Shown: positions 1-8,920 of the stretch, piece after piece | How positions within the stretch are numbered: the stretch's first letter is position 1 | Layout: each line of letters starts with the position of its first letter | Notes under the pieces: generated by a model | Seen by the model: only the letters and a program-made list of their open reading frames with translations | Told to the model about the DNA's origin: nothing | Databases searched by the model: none | Made by a program: the position numbers and the translations under genes | Assembly (NCBI GenBank): GCA_910588325.1 | Contig: CAJUPP010000003.1 | Span: 21,879-85,878 of the forward strand | Direction: 5' to 3' | DNA length: 64,000 bases | DNA from: an uncultured Hungatella sp. | GTDB lineage: Bacteria > Bacillota > Clostridia > Lachnospirales > Lachnospiraceae

Positions 1-2
1 CC

Positions 3-308
3 TATGGCCCGGATGGTCCTATGGCATGGGGAGAGGCCGGGGATAGGATCTTTGGAGATGTGATTTCACCGGAGGATGAGGTGCATTTTCATTTTTGGAA
101 TCTTTGGAAGGGCGATGAGATTCGGCTGATTTCGGATAAAGGGATAGAGACGTTTGAGATGGGGGAACGGGTGACAGAATTTCGTTTAAGCAAAAAAGTA
201 CAGAGATTTCAGTATTTGCGGGCAGAGATAAGGAGAGAAATGGTTCCCACGGGAGAAATGCCGGCTCTTTTGACAAATCCATTTTACATCAAGGGGGATA
301 GAACGTGA
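3..308 (+). CDS. C-terminal end of a probable PHP/CehA-McbA-type metallohydrolase (5' truncated)
   Basis: The reading frame is open from the window edge (first full codon at 3) to a TGA at 306-308, so only about 101 C-terminal residues are visible. The tail carries a beta-rich stretch followed by a T-N-P-[FI]-Y-I ending. That ending resembles the C-terminus of CehA/McbA-type PHP metallohydrolases, which close with a similar N-P-x-Y-[IV] strand. The catalytic metal site would lie upstream of the window, so the assignment rests on the tail alone. The stop overlaps the GTG start of the next gene by four bases, which suggests co-transcription and translational coupling with the GH38-like gene. 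Confidence 0.45.
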   Translation, partial: YGPDGPMAWGEAGDRIFGDVISPEDEVHFHFWNLWKGDEIRLISDKGIETFEMGERVTEFRLSKKVQRFQYLRAEIRREMVPTGEMPALLTNPFYIKGDRT

Positions 309-2392
309 TAAAAAAGGTTATTCTGGTTTTTAAAACCCACTTTGATATTGGCTTTACCGATCTTTCGAAAAATGTAATAGAAAACTATGGGACAGTTATG
401 CTGGATGAGGTGCTGGAGACCTGTGAGAGTACAGCGGAGATGGGCTCCCGTAAATATGTGTGGACCATGCCGTCCTGGCCTCTTAAACAGATGTTAGAAC
501 GATGCAGCACAGAACGAAGAAAGCGGCTGGAGAAGCTGATTGAGAATAATCAGATTGTCTGGCATGCCCTTCCGTATACATCCCATTTTGATTTCTGTGG
601 ACAGGAGGAATATCGGTATGGATTTACCTATGCCAGAAAGCTGTCCCATACATATAACAAGCCTTTTCCTGTCAGTGCCAAGATGACGGATGTGCCGGGG
701 CATGGAAGAGGCCTGGTTCCTCTGCTGGCGGAACAGGGAGTGAAGTTTCTTCATCTGGGGTGCAATGAGTTTATCCGCCCCCCAAAAGTACCGGAACTGT
801 TTTTCTGGGAGGGTCCGGACAACAGCAGAGTGCTGACCATGTATAATAAAGGCTATGGTTCCCAGGAAACCGCTCCTCGGGACTGGCCTTATTCCGTTTG
901 GATGGCATTGATGCATACACATGACAACTGTGGGCCCCAGTCTGCCGAAACCATAAGAGAGATGGCAGCCCGGATTCAGAAGTGCTATCCCCAGGCAGAG
1001 GTGGTATGCGGAACTATGGATGATTTTTACCGCCAGATGGAGAAGGAAGATCTTTCTGCAGTTCCTGTTATCAGAAAGGATCTGGCAGATACCTGGATTC
1101 ATGGTGTGGGAACGTATCCCCAGGAGGTTAGGACAATAAGAACATCCAGAAGAACGCTTAAGGAACTGAAAAAAAGGTATGAACAAGAAGAGCCGCGTCT
1201 AAGTCAGGACCAGAGGGAAAAGGCAAAGACCCTGATGGACAAATGTGCTGACCGGATGATGCTTTTCGGAGAGCACACCTGGGGAATCGACGTGAAGACA
1301 TGGCTGAAAACACCCCGTGTATATCAGGAAGAACTTTTTGCTGATGACAGAAAAAGGCCGGATTATAAGAAATTGGAAGAGTCCTGGAGAGAGCAGTCTG
1401 ACCGTGCGGGAAAGGCCCGGGCGGCCTGCCGGGAACTGGAGGAGATGCTGCCTTTGGAAGAAGGACAAAGGTCAGGGCAGGAGAAAACATCCGAAGAGGA
1501 AGAGCTGCTGAAGCACAAGGGGAATGGAATACTGGAAAATGCCTATTACCGGATCTTGTTGGATGAGAAGACAGGACAGATTTGGGAGATCTATGACAAG
1601 ACAAAGGGACATATGGTTCTGGAAGGAAGACAGGGGAATGGGGCTGTCTACTATCAGTATGACAGATACGGGATAAAAGACTTAACAAAATATTTAAGAA
1701 AAGCCGCTCGCCGTTATTCTGATTGGGGGATTTTGGACAACGGTAAGGACTCTTATCCGGAATGTGCCCATATTACGGCTGTCCCTGAATTTCGGCATTA
1801 TGAGTTAGAAGGAGAAACACTTAAGTTGTATTTTCATAATAAAACGGATGGGGAAACCTATGGAAATGCAGATACGGTTATCTTAAGTTTGAGACTGGCC
1901 AAAGAACAGTTGGAGATTACCGTTGATTTAAAAGGGAAAAAGGCCTCTCCATACACAGAAAGCGGTTCTTTGGTTCTGGAACTGCCTATGGAGCATCCGG
2001 AATATGGAGTAAATAAAAACGGTTACGTACTGAACCCGGAGACAGATATTATAGAAAGGGGCAACCATGCCCTGTACTGTCTTGAGAACTTTGTGACGGC
2101 GCAAGAACAGGGAAGAAAGCTTTGTGTCACAGCACTGGACACCCCTCTTGTCAGTATCGGAGAAACGGGAATCTATAAGTTCAGGAAAAAGTATAAAAAA
2201 ACATCACCAGCACTGTATTTTAATTTGTTTAACAATATGTGGGGAACCAATTTCCCACAGTGGATAGAAGGGGACTTTTCTTTTCGGTTTGTACTGTTTG
2301 ACGCAGAAGGGAAAACAGAGGAGGAACTGAAAGAGGCTGCAGAAAAGAAGGCATGGGAGATGGAGACGGACAGCCTCTTTGAACATTCATAA
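305..2392 (+). CDS. DUF5054 / GH38-like glycoside hydrolase family protein
   Basis: This 695-residue protein starts at a GTG preceded by AAGGGGG and overlaps the upstream stop. The N-terminus has a K-T-H-F-D-I-G-F-T-D motif (H12, D14), the His-x-Asp metal-ligand pair typical of the GH38/GH57-like alpha-mannosidase fold. A T-D-V-P-G-H motif follows with Asp at about residue 129, and H-T-W lies near residue 325. The C-terminal half (about 410-690) is beta-rich, as expected for the sandwich domains of this superfamily. The overall length and motifs fit DUF5054, a GH38-related family of unproven substrate. There is no signal peptide, so it probably acts in the cytoplasm. Its partner upstream may be a metallohydrolase. 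Activity on mannosides is possible but unproven. Confidence 0.7.
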   Translation: MIKKVILVFKTHFDIGFTDLSKNVIENYGTVMLDEVLETCESTAEMGSRKYVWTMPSWPLKQMLERCSTERRKRLEKLIENNQIVWHALPYTSHFDFCGQEEYRYGFTYARKLSHTYNKPFPVSAKMTDVPGHGRGLVPLLAEQGVKFLHLGCNEFIRPPKVPELFFWEGPDNSRVLTMYNKGYGSQETAPRDWPYSVWMALMHTHDNCGPQSAETIREMAARIQKCYPQAEVVCGTMDDFYRQMEKEDLSAVPVIRKDLADTWIHGVGTYPQEVRTIRTSRRTLKELKKRYEQEEPRLSQDQREKAKTLMDKCADRMMLFGEHTWGIDVKTWLKTPRVYQEELFADDRKRPDYKKLEESWREQSDRAGKARAACRELEEMLPLEEGQRSGQEKTSEEEELLKHKGNGILENAYYRILLDEKTGQIWEIYDKTKGHMVLEGRQGNGAVYYQYDRYGIKDLTKYLRKAARRYSDWGILDNGKDSYPECAHITAVPEFRHYELEGETLKLYFHNKTDGETYGNADTVILSLRLAKEQLEITVDLKGKKASPYTESGSLVLELPMEHPEYGVNKNGYVLNPETDIIERGNHALYCLENFVTAQEQGRKLCVTALDTPLVSIGETGIYKFRKKYKKTSPALYFNLFNNMWGTNFPQWIEGDFSFRFVLFDAEGKTEEELKEAAEKKAWEMETDSLFEHS

Positions 2393-2410
2393 CACATTCG
2401 GCAATTTATA

Positions 2411-2462
2411 TCCTCGTTTGACAGAAGGAATGAGATACTGACTGTCAGACGGGGATTTTTAT
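2411..2462 (+). terminator. Rho-independent terminator after the DUF5054 gene
   Basis: A 14-bp stem (2411-2424 with 2442-2455, two G-T wobbles) with a 17-base loop is followed by TTTTTATTT. It lies 18 bases after the stop at 2392 and separates the operon from the AT-rich restriction-modification segment. Confidence 0.8.
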
Positions 2463-2785
2463 TTAAGGACAAAGGCTATATTATTTCTGCGATAAAAAAA
2501 CTATTTGATCTAATTAATCTGTGGGAAATTTTTGCAACCCCTTTTTTATAGGCATTATATGATTTATATACTAGATAGTAACTTGTGACACCAATGGTGT
2601 CAGTATAAGAAAATTTATTATTTGATATGTGTTTTATCATTGATATATCAGAGCAATTGGGAATAGTCTTTAGTATTGCGTTTGACATATTTTTTACTAT
2701 TATTCTATTTTCGATAGTCACTCCTCTCTACTGACCAATGAGTAAATAATAGATAAATCTATAACAAAACAACGTAAAAACTTCA
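2463..2785. other. AT-rich intergenic stretch upstream of the restriction-modification gene
   Basis: No convincing gene was found. Base composition drops sharply to AT-rich right after the terminator and stays low through the restriction-modification gene, unlike the roughly 45-50% G+C neighbours. An 81-codon minus-strand frame (2476-2721) opens with GTG, but its Shine-Dalgarno directly abuts the start and it resembles nothing I recognise. The octamer TGACCAAT occurs twice (about 2732-2739 and 2787-2794), the second copy overlapping the -35 box, and could be an operator half-site. Confidence 0.4.
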
Positions 2786-2814
2786 TTGACCAATAACTTT
2801 TTAGCATGTATAAT
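2786..2814 (+). promoter_or_regulatory. Promoter of the restriction-modification gene
   Basis: TTGACC at 2786-2791 and TATAAT at 2809-2814 are spaced by exactly 17 bases and sit just upstream of a GTGGAGG ribosome-binding site and the ATG at 2838. The gene therefore appears to be transcribed on its own. Confidence 0.8.
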
Positions 2815-2837
2815 AATGGAAATAGTGGAGGTATATT

Positions 2838-5800
2838 ATGGACTTAAGAGAGATAGAAACTAACTTTAAGAAGAATACTTTTAATAATGAAGATGATTTA
2901 AAGATTCATTTTCATTCAGATATAATAAAACCATTACTAGAAGAGCTGAATCCGGAGATGGCCGGGCAATATCACAGTGAGGATATTTTGAAAGCAGGAG
3001 GAAGAACAGATGCGACTTTCCAGAATATTTTGTTCGAATTTAAGAAAGAAGGATATTTTGATAAAGTTTCAGGAATAAAAGAAGCAGTATTTGGAAGAGA
3101 CAGCGCAGACCATGGCTTGCATGACTATATTCTAAGCAATGCGGGGATAAATGTCAATGATAAAATTGATGTCATCGTAAAGAAAATTTTATCAGGTATA
3201 GGCGTTGGGTTTGATGGAAAACAATTTATTTTTGCAAGATTTATTCCTTCCACTCAAAAAACTTTACCTGATACAAGTAAGGTGAAGGTGGATATAGATG
3301 AGGCTGTAAATATTGAATTTACATATGAAGTAAAAGATTTTTCCAAGGGAATGAAAAGACTTGCTTTGCTTTTAAAGCAGACAGATAAGATTTCACTTTC
3401 AAAGCAGATGTTATGCGCTGTGATAAATCCCAAAAAGGATTATGTACGAAACAGTATATTGAGAATTTATGATAATCTTGGTGATAATCTGGATACTGCC
3501 AAAGATACATTCAACAATCGGGTTAAAACTTTATATGATGAGTGGAATCGTGTATTTGGTGTAATGTATGGTGATGATGAGGATGCAACGGATTTTACAG
3601 AGGTGTCTTCTAAGATAAGAGATATGTATGGAATCAGTGATGTTTTCGAAATTGACAGTAAGAGATACCTTTTTTCTATGCAGACTTTTTTCAATATTTT
3701 TTTAAAGTTATTAGTTTATTCTTTCTTGTCGCAGCTGGTAGATCCAATGTTTACGACTCAACAGGAACTTACAAAGGATGAAATTAACAGACTCTTTGAT
3801 GGAAATACAGAAGCTAGCTGTAAATTAGTAAACAATTTTTTCGAATCTCATTTCTTAGAGTGGTTTACCTTTACAGCCAATATAAACGATCCTGAATCAA
3901 GTTTTGATGTTAAACTGATTAATGAAACGCTGGCAGTTGTGAATAAATTCGACCTGAGTACATTTGTCTTAAGACCTGAAAATGTACAGGATATTTTACA
4001 GGAAGTATATATGGGTTTAATTCCGCAGGAAATGCGTCATTTGATGGGTGAATATTTTTCGCCAGATTGGATTGTTGAACATGCGCTTGATATGGCAGGA
4101 TATACAGGGGATATTAGAAAAACCTTGATTGATCCGACTACAGGCTCCGGGCCATTTTTAACACAGGCAATTAAGCGTATTATCAATCAAAAAAGTGGCG
4201 TATTAAATAAAACTGATATTGCTGCCATTACACAGAATATTGTTGGGTTTGATATTAACCCTATTTCTGTTGTATCTGCAAAGGCAAACTATATTCTTAT
4301 AATGTTTTCGGCTTTCTTTGATAATTGTGACGAAGAATTTGGAGATTCCGTAGGAATACCGGTTTTTATAGCTGATTCTATACTGGCTCCAGTTGTATAC
4401 ACAGAAGAAAATGATGATACTCTTAAGTTGGAAACTACAGTTGGTGAAATTGAAATCCCAAAGTTTGATTCATTCTCAAAGGGGAATGAATTTTTAAAAC
4501 TTCTCAGTCAATCCATAGATGATAGAGGTTCTTATGAGATATTTGAGAGTTTGGCTCTTGGGAAAGGTGTAATCACCGAGAAGGATATCGGGATTGTAAA
4601 GGCATTATTTTCAAAGTTGAGTGTATTACACCGTGCAAGCAAGGACTCCTTTTGGCCTATTATTTTTAGAAATAGTTTTGCCCCTGTTATGATAAGAAAC
4701 AAATTTGATTTTGTTGTCGGTAATCCTCCTTGGATCGCTTGGAAAGCCATGAGCAAAAGCTATCGTGCAGGAACGCTTACAATATGGCAGAGTTATGGAA
4801 TATTCGAGAAAAATGCATATGATAAAAAAACTACACATGATGACTTTGGAATGGCTGTTACATATGTTTCGGTAGACCAGTATTTAAAAATAGGTGGAAG
4901 CATGGTATTTCTTCTTCCTGCTTCTTTTTTAAAGTCAACGAAGGGAGGAGAAGGATTTAGAAAATTTGAGATTATAAGAAATAATCAGAGTGTTCCGTTT
5001 AATGTAGAAGTGGTGCATGATTTCTCAGGTGTAAGTTTGTTTACAATACCTACTGTGGCTATAAAATTTGGAAAAGGAACTGCTATGCAGTATCCTATGG
5101 AACAATATCGATTTTATACTCAAAAAGGAAGAATGAGTAAAATAGATTCACATGCTGATTGGAAGCAAGTATCTGAAATTGTGGAATATTCCGATTGTTT
5201 AGCGCAGCCGGTAGATAAGAATGATTTACAATCTGCATGGCTGACACTTAAAGATATGACTTTCGCTGATAATATTGTGAATCCTGAAACAGAGAGAATA
5301 TACAAAGGAAGAAAAGGAATTGAACCAGCAGGTGCAAAAGGTGTTTATATTCTGCTAAAACCCAAAAAAGTGAGAGATGGATATTTACAAATAATCAATG
5401 ATATGTCAAGGCAAAGAAGACAGGATATTATTGATAAAGGTATTCATAAAGGAATAGTTGAAGAAAAATATATTTATCCGATGCTGGGAGGACGTAACAT
5501 TGCTCGTTGGATGGTTAAGTCGAATGAGTATATGATTGTACCGCATTCATCAGAATATAAGTATGGTGTACCAGAGGTAATATTAGCCAGAGAAGCGCCA
5601 GAGACATTTCAGTGGTTGTCATTTTACCATGATGAACTCTTGGACACGAGAATACAAAATGGCAAATTTTTTAATCCGGAGACACAGCCGTTTTATAGAT
5701 TGGACAATGTCGGAGCATATACATATTCTCCTTATAAGGTATTATGGAAGGAACAGACTGGAAGTATGTCTGCAGTTGTAGTTTCTACTTATTTGAAGTC

Positions 5801-6152
5801 TGTTCCGGATGCTGACCTTGATCTTTTTACGGAGGATAAGCCTATTGTTGTTGATTCAAAGGTTCTTATGTTGGATGTTTATGATGAAATGGAAGCTTAT
5901 TATGTATGTGGAATTATTAATTCTCCCAGTGTTATAGAAGTTGTAGATGGTTATGCAATTTCGACCAATAGGGGAGTTGATGTATTAAAGTATATAGCTA
6001 TTGCTAAATATGACAAGAAAAATCCAATACATAGAAAGATTGCTGAAATATCTAAAAATATTCATCATAAGATGAGAGAAACATCAGGAAAGGCAAACAT
6101 TATACTGTTAGAGAAAGCACTTAATGAAGAAGTTCATAAATTGTTTTCGTGA
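2838..6152 (+). CDS. Type IIG-like single-chain restriction enzyme / adenine DNA methyltransferase
   Basis: This is an 1104-residue protein. The N-terminus contains a PD-(D/E)xK nuclease signature: G-G-R-T-D58, eight residues, then E67-F-K69. The middle carries amino-methyltransferase motif I D-P-T-T-G-S-G-P-F-L starting at D432 and motif IV N-P-P-W at 629-632, the form seen in N6-adenine methylases of the Eco57I/type IIG class. The C-terminal ~350 residues match the usual position of the target-recognition domain. Cleavage, modification and specificity would thus reside in one chain, and no separate R, M or S gene flanks it. The gene has its own promoter and is clearly more AT-rich than its neighbours, which suggests horizontal acquisition. 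An alternative reading is a phage-defence methylase with a nuclease-like N-domain. The recognition site cannot be read from sequence. Confidence 0.85.
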   Translation: MDLREIETNFKKNTFNNEDDLKIHFHSDIIKPLLEELNPEMAGQYHSEDILKAGGRTDATFQNILFEFKKEGYFDKVSGIKEAVFGRDSADHGLHDYILSNAGINVNDKIDVIVKKILSGIGVGFDGKQFIFARFIPSTQKTLPDTSKVKVDIDEAVNIEFTYEVKDFSKGMKRLALLLKQTDKISLSKQMLCAVINPKKDYVRNSILRIYDNLGDNLDTAKDTFNNRVKTLYDEWNRVFGVMYGDDEDATDFTEVSSKIRDMYGISDVFEIDSKRYLFSMQTFFNIFLKLLVYSFLSQLVDPMFTTQQELTKDEINRLFDGNTEASCKLVNNFFESHFLEWFTFTANINDPESSFDVKLINETLAVVNKFDLSTFVLRPENVQDILQEVYMGLIPQEMRHLMGEYFSPDWIVEHALDMAGYTGDIRKTLIDPTTGSGPFLTQAIKRIINQKSGVLNKTDIAAITQNIVGFDINPISVVSAKANYILIMFSAFFDNCDEEFGDSVGIPVFIADSILAPVVYTEENDDTLKLETTVGEIEIPKFDSFSKGNEFLKLLSQSIDDRGSYEIFESLALGKGVITEKDIGIVKALFSKLSVLHRASKDSFWPIIFRNSFAPVMIRNKFDFVVGNPPWIAWKAMSKSYRAGTLTIWQSYGIFEKNAYDKKTTHDDFGMAVTYVSVDQYLKIGGSMVFLLPASFLKSTKGGEGFRKFEIIRNNQSVPFNVEVVHDFSGVSLFTIPTVAIKFGKGTAMQYPMEQYRFYTQKGRMSKIDSHADWKQVSEIVEYSDCLAQPVDKNDLQSAWLTLKDMTFADNIVNPETERIYKGRKGIEPAGAKGVYILLKPKKVRDGYLQIINDMSRQRRQDIIDKGIHKGIVEEKYIYPMLGGRNIARWMVKSNEYMIVPHSSEYKYGVPEVILAREAPETFQWLSFYHDELLDTRIQNGKFFNPETQPFYRLDNVGAYTYSPYKVLWKEQTGSMSAVVVSTYLKSVPDADLDLFTEDKPIVVDSKVLMLDVYDEMEAYYVCGIINSPSVIEVVDGYAISTNRGVDVLKYIAIAKYDKKNPIHRKIAEISKNIHHKMRETSGKANIILLEKALNEEVHKLFS

Positions 6153-6160
6153 GGAAAGGA

Positions 6161-6189
6161 TTGAACTCACAAAAAAGATATGTTATAGT
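6161..6189 (+). promoter_or_regulatory. Promoter of the cobalamin operon
   Basis: TTGAAC at 6161-6166 and TATAGT at 6184-6189 have a 17-base spacer. The expected start of transcription, near 6196, lies about 15 bases before the riboswitch aptamer. Confidence 0.7.
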
Positions 6190-6210
6190 AATACAAATTA
6201 AATATCCAGC

Positions 6211-6380
6211 AATAAGGTGTCAGATTCATTTCCATGAAGATGGATTCTGATGAAAAGGGAAACAGGTGTAATTCCTGTACGAACTCGTCACCGTAATTAG
6301 GGAGCCAAAGCAGATAGATCACTGGGAAACCGGGAAGATGGCCAAGGCATTGATCTTTAAGCCGGGAGACCTGCCTTATT
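6211..6380 (+). promoter_or_regulatory. Cobalamin riboswitch aptamer
   Basis: The closing P1 helix is a perfect 7-bp pair: AATAAGG at 6211-6217 with CCTTATT at 6374-6380. Inside are a GGGAAACAGGTGTAATTCCTG segment (conserved P3-P4 region), an ACTGGGAAACCGGGAAG segment, and the B12 box AGCCGGGAGACCTGCC ending at 6375. These are the hallmark conserved blocks of the AdoCbl/cobalamin riboswitch. It lies directly upstream of cbiK and the rest of the cobalamin genes, so high cobalamin should reduce operon expression. Confidence 0.93.
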
Positions 6381-6455
6381 GTCGTACGGAAACGATTGTT
6401 TCAAACCACGAGTAACTGGTTGTACGTGCGGGAACACAGACGTGTTTCTTCATAT

Positions 6456-6490
6456 AAACCCTTTGCCGCCAGGAGAGGGTTTTCTTTTTT
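6456..6490 (+). terminator. Riboswitch expression-platform terminator
   Basis: AAACCCT (6456-6462) pairs with AGGGTTT (6476-6482) and is followed by a T-rich run to 6490. It lies between the aptamer and cbiK, the right place for ligand-dependent premature termination. The roughly 75 bases between the B12 box and this hairpin probably form the kissing-loop and antiterminator arm. Confidence 0.75.
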
Positions 6491-6554
6491 ATATGGAGAT
6501 TTTGGCAGGAACAGTCGTTTTCTTATTTTCTTAAAGAAAGGGAAATCATAGATC

Positions 6555-7412
6555 ATGGAAAATCAACGGAGAAAGAAGACGGCTATTCTGGTAGTCAGTT
6601 TTGGAACCAGCTACAATGATACCAGGGAGGCAACGATCGGAGCGATTGAAAGGACGATTGAGGAAACATTTTCAGGCTATAAGGTGTACAGGGCTTTTAC
6701 CAGTCAGGTCATTATCAATAAGTTAAAGGAGCGGGATCATCTGAAAATTGATAATGTGGCTGAGGCAGTGAATCGTGCGGTAAAAGACGGGGTAAGTGAA
6801 CTGGTTGTACAGCCAACCCATCTGATGGATGGCTATGAGTATCATGATGTTTTAGCGGAACTGTCTGAGAATGTGGATAAATTTGATAAGATTACAGTGG
6901 GGGCTCCGTTGCTGACCAGTGATGAAGATTTCCAGGCAGTTGCCAGGGCAATCGCGGCACAGACTGCTTCCTATGATGACGGAAAGACGGCCATCTGTTT
7001 TATGGGCCATGGAACAGAGGCTGCTTCCAATGGTGTATATGAAAAGATGCAGAAGACGCTGGCCGAGAATGGATTTGAGAATTATTACATTGCGACTGTG
7101 GAGGCAGCGCCTGAGTTAGGGGATGTGATTGCCCTGTTAAAAGAAAAGGGCGGTTACGAAAAGGTGGTGCTGCAGCCTCTTATGGTTGTAGCCGGCGACC
7201 ATGCCAATCATGACATGGCAGGCGAGGAAGAGGATTCCTGGAAGTCGGTTCTTCAAAGGGAAGGCTATAAGGTGGAATGTATTTTGAAAGGGCTGGGGCA
7301 GATTGATGCAATCCGGAGGATTTATGCAGAACATTTAAAGACAGCGCTTATGGATGGGAAAAGATACTTGGAACGAATTGCAGAAGGAACAGGTTTACTA
7401 TGTCAAAAGTAA
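6555..7412 (+). CDS. cbiK: Sirohydrochlorin cobaltochelatase CbiK
   Basis: The 285-residue protein has the class II chelatase fold: an I-L-V-V-S-F-G-T-S opening strand, G-H-G-T with H152, and G-D-H-A-N-H-D-M with H216. The 64-residue spacing of these histidines matches the metal-binding pair of Salmonella CbiK. It inserts Co2+ into sirohydrochlorin, the entry step of the early-cobalt (anaerobic) corrin pathway. It is cytoplasmic, with no signal peptide, unlike periplasmic CbiK homologues of sulfate reducers. It is the first gene after the riboswitch and its 3' end overlaps cobQ by 13 bases. Confidence 0.93.
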   Translation: MENQRRKKTAILVVSFGTSYNDTREATIGAIERTIEETFSGYKVYRAFTSQVIINKLKERDHLKIDNVAEAVNRAVKDGVSELVVQPTHLMDGYEYHDVLAELSENVDKFDKITVGAPLLTSDEDFQAVARAIAAQTASYDDGKTAICFMGHGTEAASNGVYEKMQKTLAENGFENYYIATVEAAPELGDVIALLKEKGGYEKVVLQPLMVVAGDHANHDMAGEEEDSWKSVLQREGYKVECILKGLGQIDAIRRIYAEHLKTALMDGKRYLERIAEGTGLLCQK

Positions 7413-8920
7413 TTATGGTTCAGGGAACCATGTCAAATGTGGGAAAGAGTCTTCTGGCGGCCGGGCTGTGCAGGATTATGAGGCAGGACGGTTACAGAGT
7501 CGCTCCGTTTAAATCACAGAACATGGCGTTAAATTCTTTTATTACAGAGGAAGGGCTGGAGATGGGGCGTGCACAGGTGATGCAGGCGGAGGCAGCCGGC
7601 ATAAAGCCAATGGTGTGCATGAATCCGATTCTTTTAAAGCCCACCAGCCATGTAGGTTCCCAGGTGATTGTAAACGGAGAGGTAGTGGCAAACTTAAGCG
7701 CCCGAGAATATTTTCCGTATAAAGAACGTTTGATTCCGGAGATTAAAAAGGCATTCCGGAAACTGGAACATTATGCGGATATTATTGTTATAGAAGGAGC
7801 CGGAAGTCCGGCGGAGATTAACCTGAAAGAAAGAGATATCGTCAATATGGGACTTGCCCGGATGGTGGATGCGCCGGTACTTTTGGTGGGAGATATTGAC
7901 CGGGGCGGTGTGTTTGCGCAGCTTTTGGGAACGTTAATGCTGCTTGAGGAAGAGGAGAGGAGACGGGTCAAAGGGCTGATTGTCAATAAATTTCGCGGGG
8001 ATAAGTCTATCTTTACTCCTGGAACCGCAATGTTGGAGGAGAGAGGGAAGGTTCCGGTGCTTGGTGTGATTCCCTATATGGAACTGGCTTTGGAGGACGA
8101 GGACAGCCTGGCTGAGCGCTTTGACAGAAGAGAAGAAGGACTTATTGACATAGGAGTGATTCGTTATCCGAGGATTTCCAATTTTACGGATTTTAACGTA
8201 TTTGAACAGCTGCCTCAGGTATCGGTTCGCTATATTACTTCTGTGTCGGAACTGCACTGTCCGGATATTCTATTTCTCCCGGGAAGTAAAAATACTATGG
8301 AAGACTTAAAGTGGATGCGTCAGAACGGGCTGGAGGCGGCTGTTAAAAAATTGGCCCGGAACATTCCGGTGTGGGGGATCTGCGGAGGTTATCAGATGTT
8401 GGGAGAGTCTGTCAGTGATCCGGAAGGGGTGGAGGAGGGAGGCAGCATCCGTGGGATGGAACTGCTTCCTGTGGCGACACAGCTTAAGAAAAATAAGATT
8501 CGCTGCCAGACAGAAGGAGTACTTCCGGCTCTGGAGGGAATTTTTTCTCATCTCTCCGGGCTTAAATACAGAGGGTATGAGATACATATGGGGCGGACTT
8601 TATTCACAGGATGCAGCTTCGGGGGCCAGGCAGCAGGCAATGGCGGAGAGATGGAAGAGCGGTGGCAGCGGCCGGTTGTATGGGATGAAAATCCAAATGT
8701 ATATGGCACCTACATTCATGGAATCTTTGACAGAGGGGATATGGCAGCTACGGTCATAGATATACTGGCAGAGAAAAAAGGAATCAAGCTGGAAAGCGGG
8801 GGCATGGAGGATTACCAGAGTTTTAAAGAAAAACAGTATGATAAGCTGGCAGATACATTGAGACAGCATTTGAATATGGAGGATGTGTATGGAATGCTTA
8901 GAGAAGCCCATCTGGAATAA
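7400..8920 (+). CDS. cobQ: Cobyric acid synthase CobQ/CbiP
   Basis: This 506-residue glutamine-dependent amidotransferase amidates the b, d, e and g side chains of adenosylcobyrinate a,c-diamide. The N-terminal dethiobiotin-synthetase-like domain begins G-T-M-S-N-V-G-K-S, and a V-I-E-G-A-G-S-P-A-E segment follows near residue 130. The C-terminal class I glutaminase domain has the nucleophile in W-G-I-C328-G-G-Y and a catalytic-type histidine in Y-I-H440-G-I-F-D. Length is normal for the family. The start overlaps cbiK and the end overlaps cobT, consistent with translational coupling. Confidence 0.95.
   Translation: MSKVIMVQGTMSNVGKSLLAAGLCRIMRQDGYRVAPFKSQNMALNSFITEEGLEMGRAQVMQAEAAGIKPMVCMNPILLKPTSHVGSQVIVNGEVVANLSAREYFPYKERLIPEIKKAFRKLEHYADIIVIEGAGSPAEINLKERDIVNMGLARMVDAPVLLVGDIDRGGVFAQLLGTLMLLEEEERRRVKGLIVNKFRGDKSIFTPGTAMLEERGKVPVLGVIPYMELALEDEDSLAERFDRREEGLIDIGVIRYPRISNFTDFNVFEQLPQVSVRYITSVSELHCPDILFLPGSKNTMEDLKWMRQNGLEAAVKKLARNIPVWGICGGYQMLGESVSDPEGVEEGGSIRGMELLPVATQLKKNKIRCQTEGVLPALEGIFSHLSGLKYRGYEIHMGRTLFTGCSFGGQAAGNGGEMEERWQRPVVWDENPNVYGTYIHGIFDRGDMAATVIDILAEKKGIKLESGGMEDYQSFKEKQYDKLADTLRQHLNMEDVYGMLREAHLE

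Noticed and set aside
2476..2721. 81-codon minus-strand frame with a GTG start in the AT-rich gap
   Set aside because: The Shine-Dalgarno directly abuts the start, no family is recognised, and long frames arise easily here. It is kept only as a remark in the intergenic entry.
2463..6152. Restriction-modification island as part of a prophage or integrative element
   Set aside because: No integrase, attachment-site repeats, transposase or phage genes accompany it.
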